Shown here piece after piece: positions 15,211 through 20,156 of a stretch of 20,156 nucleotides of DNA. The notes below the pieces were generated by a model. The model saw only the letters and a list, made by a program, of their open reading frames with translations. It did not search any database and was not told where the DNA came from. A program made the position numbers and the translations under genes. Source of the stretch: CALCCV01 sp964388665 (GTDB lineage Bacteria > Bdellovibrionota > Bdellovibrionia > Bdellovibrionales > Bdellovibrionaceae); assembly GCA_964388665.1 (NCBI GenBank), contig CAYMBJ010000068.1, forward strand, positions 1-20,156, in the 5' to 3' direction. The first letter of the stretch is position 1. Every line of letters begins with the position of its first letter.

Positions 15211-16655
15211 GTGGCTACGACGTTGATGTGTTCATTGCGGGTGCGGGACCGGTTGGCCTTATGTGTGCCCACCTTGCACAGCTTTGCGGTTTGACGACTG
15301 CGATCGTGGACAAATCTGAGGCTCCACTTCAGGTTGGTCGCGCCGACGCTCTCAATGCTCGGACTCTTCAGTTGCTGGAGTTGGCTAATCTGTTTGATGA
15401 ACTTTACGTCTTGGGAAAGCCTTGTAACACCAGCTCCATTTGGGCCAACGGCAATTTTGTTTCACGGCAGTCGTCCTGGTGGGATGAGCTCTCTGGGTGT
15501 GCACATAAGCATTTTCTGATGCTCGGCCAATCCTATGTGGAAAATCTCCTGGATAGGAAGCTGATTGATCGAAATGCTGCAGTCAGAAGAATGACCTCTA
15601 TAGTCGATGTGCAGGCAGATGAAAACGGCTGTCAAATTGTCCTATCTACAGGAGAAATGCTGTCCTCTCGATATCTCATAGGCGCTGATGGTTCGCGCTC
15701 CTTTGTGCGAGAGGCATTTGCGATTCCCTTTGAAATCGTGAGGCCGCAATTGATATGGGCAGTGATTGACGGTGTGATTGAAACAGACTTTGCAAAAGTT
15801 CCTGAAATCATTGTCTTTCAGGCAGCGACCTCCGATGTTGCCTGGATTCCTCGCGAGGGCGGTCTTGACCGGTTCTATGTCAGAATGGACACCAAAGTAT
15901 TTACAATCGAAGATGCCATTGAAAAGATCAATCGAGCCATGAAGCCAAAAACCTTGAGCTTTAAAGAAGTTCAATGGTTTTCGCAGTTTTCAGTAAAGGA
16001 ATCGGTAGCAGAGAGCTTCATGATAAAAGACCGAGTCTTTCTAGCTGGTGATTCTTGTCATATCCACTCGGTAAATGGAGGCCAGGGTCTCAATACTGGA
16101 ATAGCTGATGCATTCAATCTGATTTGGAAGATAAATATGGTTGAGAATTTTGGCGCGCCCAAGTCACTACTTAAGACTTACGAGGCCGAGAGAAAGCCCG
16201 TAGCATTGAGTGTTATTGCCACTTCAAGTGAGCTTGTGCGAGCGACCAAATTCTCTGATGCGGGAACTCACGCTGCAGACTATGTGAAAATTGTCGAACG
16301 ACGCTCTGGAAATATTACGGGAATGGGCATTGCCTATGACGGTGAGGGGCTTAGCGGGCAAAGACTTTTTGACTTTCCCGTCTTTAAGGGACGCGAAAAG
16401 ACACGGATATACTCGCTCCTCAGCTACTCCAAATACACATTGCTCATATTTGGCGACCTGGAGCGCGAGTGGGATTTGCCCGCCTACATTCAAATCATTC
16501 CAATAAAGTCCGAACGATCTGAAAATGGCTATTGGACTTCGAGCCGTGATTATATCGACCAAGCGATCTTGGTTCGGCCCGATAGCTACATTGCTTGTTC
16601 CGCAAATTTTGACCAATTTGAAACGTTGATGAAAAGTGTCGAAGCGAAATGGTAA
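15207..16655 (+). CDS. Class A FAD-dependent aromatic monooxygenase (PheA/TfdB/UbiH-like)
   Basis: The product (482 residues) is a flavin hydroxylase that would use NAD(P)H and O2 to hydroxylate an aromatic ring. Visible motifs are the FAD dinucleotide-binding GAGPVG (12-17), the RADALNARTLQLLE segment typical of phenol hydroxylase/TfdB-type enzymes (45-58), the DG motif GADGSRSFVR (159-168) and the GD motif LAGDSCHIHSVNGGQGLNTG (279-298). Residues from about 375 look like the thioredoxin-fold C-terminal domain of this group. The GTG start overlaps the upstream TGA by 3 nt, which implies coupling. In Pseudomonas the paired enzyme PvcC is of a different flavin-hydroxylase class, so this operon uses a different tailoring enzyme. 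It may hydroxylate the aromatic ring of a Tyr- or Trp-derived isonitrile. The substrate is inferred. Confidence 0.9.
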   Translation: MSGYDVDVFIAGAGPVGLMCAHLAQLCGLTTAIVDKSEAPLQVGRADALNARTLQLLELANLFDELYVLGKPCNTSSIWANGNFVSRQSSWWDELSGCAHKHFLMLGQSYVENLLDRKLIDRNAAVRRMTSIVDVQADENGCQIVLSTGEMLSSRYLIGADGSRSFVREAFAIPFEIVRPQLIWAVIDGVIETDFAKVPEIIVFQAATSDVAWIPREGGLDRFYVRMDTKVFTIEDAIEKINRAMKPKTLSFKEVQWFSQFSVKESVAESFMIKDRVFLAGDSCHIHSVNGGQGLNTGIADAFNLIWKINMVENFGAPKSLLKTYEAERKPVALSVIATSSELVRATKFSDAGTHAADYVKIVERRSGNITGMGIAYDGEGLSGQRLFDFPVFKGREKTRIYSLLSYSKYTLLIFGDLEREWDLPAYIQIIPIKSERSENGYWTSSRDYIDQAILVRPDSYIACSANFDQFETLMKSVEAKW

Positions 16656-16668
16656 GAAAGAATACAAA

Positions 16669-17442
16669 ATGACCAATAAAGAAAAAGCTCGTCAGTACGT
16701 TGAAGCCGTGAATAGCTATGACAAAGCATTAGTTGAGGCGATGGTGCATGAAAACTATATTCAGCACAATCCTCATGTTCCGACAGGACGAGCCGCCTTT
16801 GTCCACCTTTTGTCAAAGCTGTGCCAATATGGTTCTAAAATTGAGAACTTTCGCATGCTTGAGGATAACTCCCACATTATCATGCACCACCGGTGGACAA
16901 ATGCGGCACCCTTTGGTGCTGACACAATGGTGGCCTTTCATATCATTAGAATAGATGGTGGGGGGCTCATCGCCGAACACTGGAGTGTGGCTACGCCAGA
17001 ATGTGCTTCCAATCCCTCAGGGCGCACGCTGATTGATGGCGAGAGGCAAATCATCGACGCAAAGGACACCGAAAAGAACAAAACCATTGTCACGCAAATG
17101 ATGCACCAGATTGTCAAATCAGGGGATATTGAGGGCGTTCTGCCTCATTTCTTTCATGGCAACTTCTATCAGCACCATCCACTTGTTGCTGATGGGATCA
17201 GCGGCCTCTCAGAGGCGCTGAAGAGCGGAAAACTAAAATTGAATTACATTGGGCTTCACAAAGTGTTTGGCGAAGGCAATTTCGCTCTAGCCGTCTCGGA
17301 GGGATATTGCGACGCCAAACACTCTGCCATCTTTGACCTCTATAGACTTAAAGAGGGAAAGATTGCTGAACACTGGAGTGTCGCTCAGGAGTGTCCCACA
17401 GAGAATCTAGCAAATGACAATACCAGATTCAATTTTAAGTAG
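16669..17442 (+). CDS. Tandem SnoaL-like (NTF2-fold) protein
   Basis: The 257-residue protein is an internal duplication of a SnoaL-like/COG4922 fold. The first half carries YIQHNPHVPTGRAAF (30-44) and IAEHWSV (101-107); the second carries FYQHHPLVADG (166-176) and IAEHWSV again (232-238). Members of this fold are cyclases, isomerases or ligand-binding proteins, and most are single-domain, so a fused pair is less common. ATG 16669 is chosen; an in-frame GTG at 16636 would overlap the previous gene. It is the last gene of the operon, 13 nt after the hydroxylase stop. It could cyclise, stabilise or carry the product, but a catalytic role is not proven. Confidence 0.85.
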   Translation: MTNKEKARQYVEAVNSYDKALVEAMVHENYIQHNPHVPTGRAAFVHLLSKLCQYGSKIENFRMLEDNSHIIMHHRWTNAAPFGADTMVAFHIIRIDGGGLIAEHWSVATPECASNPSGRTLIDGERQIIDAKDTEKNKTIVTQMMHQIVKSGDIEGVLPHFFHGNFYQHHPLVADGISGLSEALKSGKLKLNYIGLHKVFGEGNFALAVSEGYCDAKHSAIFDLYRLKEGKIAEHWSVAQECPTENLANDNTRFNFK

Positions 17443-17530
17443 AGAAGCCTCTCTATATGAGCAGGGGCCTGCCGATTTTCCATGAATATGCGGCAATCTC
17501 CACAGGGGGACTTTGCAAGTGCGCCATTGA
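17443..17530. other. Short gap after the isonitrile operon; no clear terminator
   Basis: It holds short inverted words (GCAGG-GG-CCTGC near 17461-17472 and TGCCG/CGGCA further on) but no T-tract. I see no gene. Confidence 0.35.
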
Positions 17531-17559
17531 TTGAAAATCTAGATATCATGGACTAGATT
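17531..17559 (+). promoter_or_regulatory. Sigma-70-type promoter for the small ORF and deiminase-like gene
   Basis: TTGAAA (17531-17536), an exact 17-nt spacer, then TAGATT (17554-17559). The start site would fall near 17566, leaving a leader of about 10 nt before GAGGAGGGGG (17577-17586). Spacing is ideal, and each hexamer matches consensus at 4 of 6 positions. Confidence 0.5.
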
Positions 17560-17591
17560 CCCTACCAATAATAACAGAGGAGGGGGTCGCT

Positions 17592-17714
17592 GTGGTTACT
17601 GATCGCAAAGAAGTGAAACGAATAAAGGTTGGCGCTTATCCCCAGCGCTTGTACACTGCAAAAATTGTCAATGTCTGCAATGGCACAGGGGCTCTTACGG
17701 GGGCTGCTAAGTGA
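17592..17714 (+). CDS. Small 40-residue ORF with strong ribosome binding site; possible leader peptide
   Basis: GTG (17592-17594) lies 5 nt after GAGGAGGGGG, among the strongest ribosome binding sites in the window. The peptide has 40 residues, is basic in its first half (TDRKEVKRIK) and ends VCNGTGALTGAAK. Its TGA (17712-17714) overlaps the GTG start of the deiminase-like gene (17711-17713). The position and coupling suggest a leader peptide that feeds ribosomes to the downstream start, or a small protein acting with that enzyme. It has no signal peptide, no membrane segment and no recognised family. A RiPP precursor is conceivable, as it has a single Cys and a Gly/Ala-rich end, but nothing in the window is an obvious maturase. 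Confidence 0.55.
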   Translation: MVTDRKEVKRIKVGAYPQRLYTAKIVNVCNGTGALTGAAK

Positions 17715-18820
17715 TACGTCGCTTTTGCAATAGGCTTGTGTTTCGACCTCTAGGAGCTTTTTTAGTTACGAATGTCTTAGTGATCAGTTTGGCCTCTGCC
17801 GAGGTGACAAAGACACAAGACTCTCTAAGTTTGCTACACCGGGCGACTCCTATTGAAATGTCGATGGCGACACGGATGAATGAAATCTTTAAGACGCAAC
17901 TTCGTCCTTTAAGTGCACCTCCTGAGTGGCGACCCGTGGCAGATACTGCCAAGTTTGGTTATGTACTCATGAGCGGACTAGACGATGGCCAGAGCGAAGT
18001 TGTGGAATTGCGTCGAACCATTGCAAAGAATTTGCCCAACGGAGTAAAGCTCGTGATCTTGGTCTCACGCGCGGAGGCCGCGAGTGCTCGAGCCAAGTAC
18101 ATGCAATGGATTGGTGAAGATCGTCTTGTTCTGGCAATTTCTGAAGAGGTCGATAGAGGCGGTTTTTGGGCTCGGGATGCGTTTCCGGTCCCAGTCATAG
18201 GTGGCGGTGAGAATGATCCCGATCTCATTGCTGCGAAGTATTTTCGCCGTTTCATTTCGGGGCCAGTAGTGGCCAAGAGTGTGAGTCGTCGTCTAAAAGC
18301 AGAATCTTTTGTTTTTGTTGGTGGTAATTTGATTGCTGACGAACGCGGAGATTGCTTTTCTGTTTTGGGACGGCGTCGTTTTGGCCTCTCAGCCAATGAT
18401 TTGATGAATGCTTATGGTTGCAAGGTTGTGCATGATCTACCACATGTTGCAGGTATTGGCGACGTAGATGAAGTGTTAAAGCCCATTGGCAACGGGCACG
18501 TATTGACCAATCAACCGTCTTACAAGGCTAGTTTGGAGTCCTTGGGATATACAATAACGATGCTGCCCAATATCCCAAATTCTTTTCGGACCTACGCCAA
18601 CGCACTGGTTGTGGATAACACTGTATTTATGCCGTCCTATGGAGTGCCCACTGATAGTGAGGCTCAGGCAGTTTATGAAGGTTTCGGCTACCGAGTGATC
18701 CCGATACGCAGCAACTATTTGTCGGACCGACTCAATGGGTCCGTTCACTGCCAATCAATGGCGTATCCGCAGATGAGTGAAACCGACCTATTGAATTTGA
18801 TTGGAGCAAGGCCACTTTAA
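17711..18820 (+). CDS. Exported peptidyl-arginine deiminase / agmatine deiminase-family protein, His position replaced
   Basis: The protein has 369 residues. The N-terminus is a signal peptide (basic start, hydrophobic core about 12-28, ASA-EV), so it acts in the periplasm or outside. Family landmarks of guanidine-modifying enzymes are WARDAFPVPV with D156, VGGNLIAD (203-210), HVAGIGDVDEV (245-255), MPSYG (308-312) and GSVHC with nucleophile C347. In PAD-type enzymes the H-x-D pair supplies the general base; here the aligned residue is D251 (codon GAC at 18461-18463) with D253 retained, though H245 is nearby. Cys, D156 and D253 are present, so the fold is intact but hydrolysis may be impaired or altered. 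The GTG start overlaps the small ORF's stop. Substrate (protein arginine, free arginine or agmatine) is unknown. Confidence 0.75.
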   Translation: MIRRFCNRLVFRPLGAFLVTNVLVISLASAEVTKTQDSLSLLHRATPIEMSMATRMNEIFKTQLRPLSAPPEWRPVADTAKFGYVLMSGLDDGQSEVVELRRTIAKNLPNGVKLVILVSRAEAASARAKYMQWIGEDRLVLAISEEVDRGGFWARDAFPVPVIGGGENDPDLIAAKYFRRFISGPVVAKSVSRRLKAESFVFVGGNLIADERGDCFSVLGRRRFGLSANDLMNAYGCKVVHDLPHVAGIGDVDEVLKPIGNGHVLTNQPSYKASLESLGYTITMLPNIPNSFRTYANALVVDNTVFMPSYGVPTDSEAQAVYEGFGYRVIPIRSNYLSDRLNGSVHCQSMAYPQMSETDLLNLIGARPL

Positions 18821-18864
18821 ATCGGTTTGCCTTTATTGAAGCCGTATCAAACGGGGATTCTTTC
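18821..18864. other. Short convergent gap, no visible terminator
   Basis: There are 44 nt between convergent stop codons (deiminase-like on plus, CtlX-like on minus). No stem-loop with a T-tract is seen. Confidence 0.4.
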
Positions 18865-19872
18865 TTACCATAATTCGGCAATCATGCATCTGGCGCCGCC
18901 GCCGCCAAATGTTTCGATAGTAGAAAGTGGCACGTGCAGAACCTGCCCATCATTTGCTAAGACTCGCAACTGCTCTGCGGAGAGGCAGCTAAACGCGCGT
19001 TCCGAGCATATCCAAAAGCGTTCGCCTTTTTTGTTCTGTAGCTGAATCAGGTTTCCAGCAAATTCTTCAACTTGCAGGCGAGAGATCTCTAGCAGTTCAC
19101 GATTAGTGCCGAGAAGTTGTGAGACGAGGGCCTGCCTTTCGGCAGAGTCTTCAATTGCTTCTGTGCACAGGATCGCGGTGCGCTCTCCTAAGGCCATGAT
19201 GACGTTGGTGTGGTAGTATTCCACTCCTTTTCGATCGGTCGCTCGAAAGGGAAAGGCCTTATACTTCGCCAATTCAGTAAATTCCTTTAAGGCGCTTACA
19301 TGGGTGCGAGGGGAAAGGCAGGCATAGGCGGTCTTGAGGCGATGGTCGAGAATTACGCTGCCTGTGCCTTCCAAATAAATATTTTGTTCTTCAAAATGGC
19401 GAAGGTCATAAAATTTCTGCGATTGCGATTGCGATTGCGGAATCCATTCTGGATGAACTTCGCGGCGGCGATTTTCTGCCATCATGGGAAATAGAAAAGT
19501 CTCTCCCGTTGGCAGCCTTGCAAACCAATTGTTGGGGAAGAGAGAGTCGGGGGCATCAGCCTCCTTCGACTCTTGGTGCATGCAGACTTCGATCCCGTGA
19601 TTCTGCAAAAGCGACTGCAGGGAAAGAAACTCACGCAGGGCTAGCTCCTGAACATTGGCATTTGCTGGAAGAGAACTTTGAAAAGTGTTAGTGTCTCTAG
19701 TCTCTTCATTGCATCGAAAGCTCCGAGGCATTACCATCAATACTTGGCATGCAACTTCGGGCGCGCTAAGAGTCGCACAGGCATCTTCTTTGGCTGAGAG
19801 TTCGCCTTGGAAACTCGAGCTGGCAGTTAGGGTGGACGAATTTGGAATATTCATTGGATGGATCTTAATCAC
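18865..19872 (-). CDS. ctlX: CtlX-type arginine deiminase-fold hydrolase (citrulline utilisation family)
   Basis: The family is a cytoplasmic guanidino- or ureido-group hydrolase of the amidinotransferase/deiminase fold, linked to citrulline and arginine use. Motifs in order: P108-D-S-L-F-P-N-N-W116, FLFPMMAENRRREV (126-139), EGTGS (168-172), YHTNV (220-224) with the active-site His, and GGGGARCMIAE near the end with C329 as nucleophile. The catalytic core starts near residue 41, so residues 1-40 are an extra, Ser/Thr-rich N-terminus. The GTG at the given start and an ATG six codons in (complement of 19852-19854) are both possible, and neither has a strong Shine-Dalgarno site. An SQSQSQ insertion encoded by a hexanucleotide repeat sits at about 146-152. 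It faces the deiminase-like gene; the two belong to the same fold superfamily but only distantly. Confidence 0.9.
   Translation of the reverse strand: MIKIHPMNIPNSSTLTASSSFQGELSAKEDACATLSAPEVACQVLMVMPRSFRCNEETRDTNTFQSSLPANANVQELALREFLSLQSLLQNHGIEVCMHQESKEADAPDSLFPNNWFARLPTGETFLFPMMAENRRREVHPEWIPQSQSQSQKFYDLRHFEEQNIYLEGTGSVILDHRLKTAYACLSPRTHVSALKEFTELAKYKAFPFRATDRKGVEYYHTNVIMALGERTAILCTEAIEDSAERQALVSQLLGTNRELLEISRLQVEEFAGNLIQLQNKKGERFWICSERAFSCLSAEQLRVLANDGQVLHVPLSTIETFGGGGARCMIAELW
19418..19438. repeat. TGCGAT hexanucleotide repeat inside the CtlX-like gene
   Basis: TGCGAT occurs three times in a row, followed by a partial copy. On the coding (minus) strand it gives Gln-Ser repeats in a surface-loop position. 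Change in copy number would alter length by two residues without frameshift. Confidence 0.85.
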
Positions 19873-20156
19873 ATTGCCAAGCTGGCTGCAACTTTTTGGG
19901 GAGCGGATCAGGCGTTGGCCAAAACGATTTAAGGTGGTGATTCTTTACTAGCACTTGTCGAGGTGGGTAAATGGATCTGCCTTGAAATATTGCTTGCAAA
20001 GGTTGCATGCTTGAGCTATTTCTGTGGGTTCACAAAGTGAGTTGTTCTATGATTATATTCAATTAAATTTTAATAAATTCACCATTTCCCATGGTTACTA
20101 GCCGGAGATATTTCTTTTTTAGTTGAAACTCGGCAAGAGAAAGCCGGTTGATAAAT
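19873..20156. other. Intergenic region upstream of the CtlX-like gene
   Basis: A+T-rich, with no coding frame I can support. In the CtlX frame the sequence stays open on the minus strand to a stop near 19947, but with no ATG, GTG or TTG start of quality. A promoter for the CtlX-like gene must lie here but I cannot place it with confidence. Confidence 0.35.

Noticed and set aside
17461..17495. Terminator after the isonitrile operon
   Set aside because: Short inverted words with poor loops and no T-tract.

Overview
The window is a bacterial chromosomal stretch of about 20 kb, moderately A+T-rich, with frequent GTG and TTG starts, purine-rich Shine-Dalgarno sites and several 1-4 nt stop/start overlaps. 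Outer-membrane and exported proteins, a split O-antigen-ligase-type protein and a CheX/kinase/CheY signalling operon point to a Gram-negative. The overall style (TPR protein with a C-terminal winged helix, exported proteins of no known family, chemotaxis-like phosphorelay) fits Bdellovibrionota/Oligoflexia or relatives, but that is an inference. No rRNA, tRNA, CRISPR array or intact insertion sequence was seen.

Layout. 1-2247, minus strand: a signal-peptide-bearing beta-barrel porin and an Sfp-type 4'-phosphopantetheinyl transferase. 2738-6714, plus strand: a compact signalling operon of a CheX-like phosphatase, a PAS-PAS-HPt-HATPase kinase with an unusual 220-residue C-terminal extension, and two single-domain CheY-like receivers. 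6716-8534: a decayed gene tail resembling the end of a c-type cytochrome, an exported protein of unknown function, a DUF167/YggU protein, and an exported protein ending in twelve hexapeptide repeats. 8534-10255: an O-antigen-ligase/Wzy-type membrane protein broken by one in-frame amber codon. 10281-12964, minus strand: a two-gene unit of a membrane-anchored protein with a degenerate HExxH-like motif and a TPR/winged-helix protein.

13262-17442 is the highlight: a tightly packed four-gene operon encoding a PvcA/Dit1-type isonitrile synthase, a PvcB-type Fe(II)/2-oxoglutarate oxygenase, a class A FAD aromatic hydroxylase and a tandem SnoaL-like protein. The first two are the known core of isonitrile natural-product synthesis from tyrosine or tryptophan. 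The last two are not the classical Pseudomonas PvcC/PvcD partners, so the product may be a new amino-acid-derived isonitrile or vinyl isonitrile with extra ring oxidation.

17531-19872: a promoter-like sequence, a 40-codon ORF with a very strong ribosome binding site overlapping the next start, an exported peptidyl-arginine-deiminase/agmatine-deiminase-family protein whose catalytic His position reads Asp, and a convergent CtlX-type amidinotransferase-fold hydrolase.
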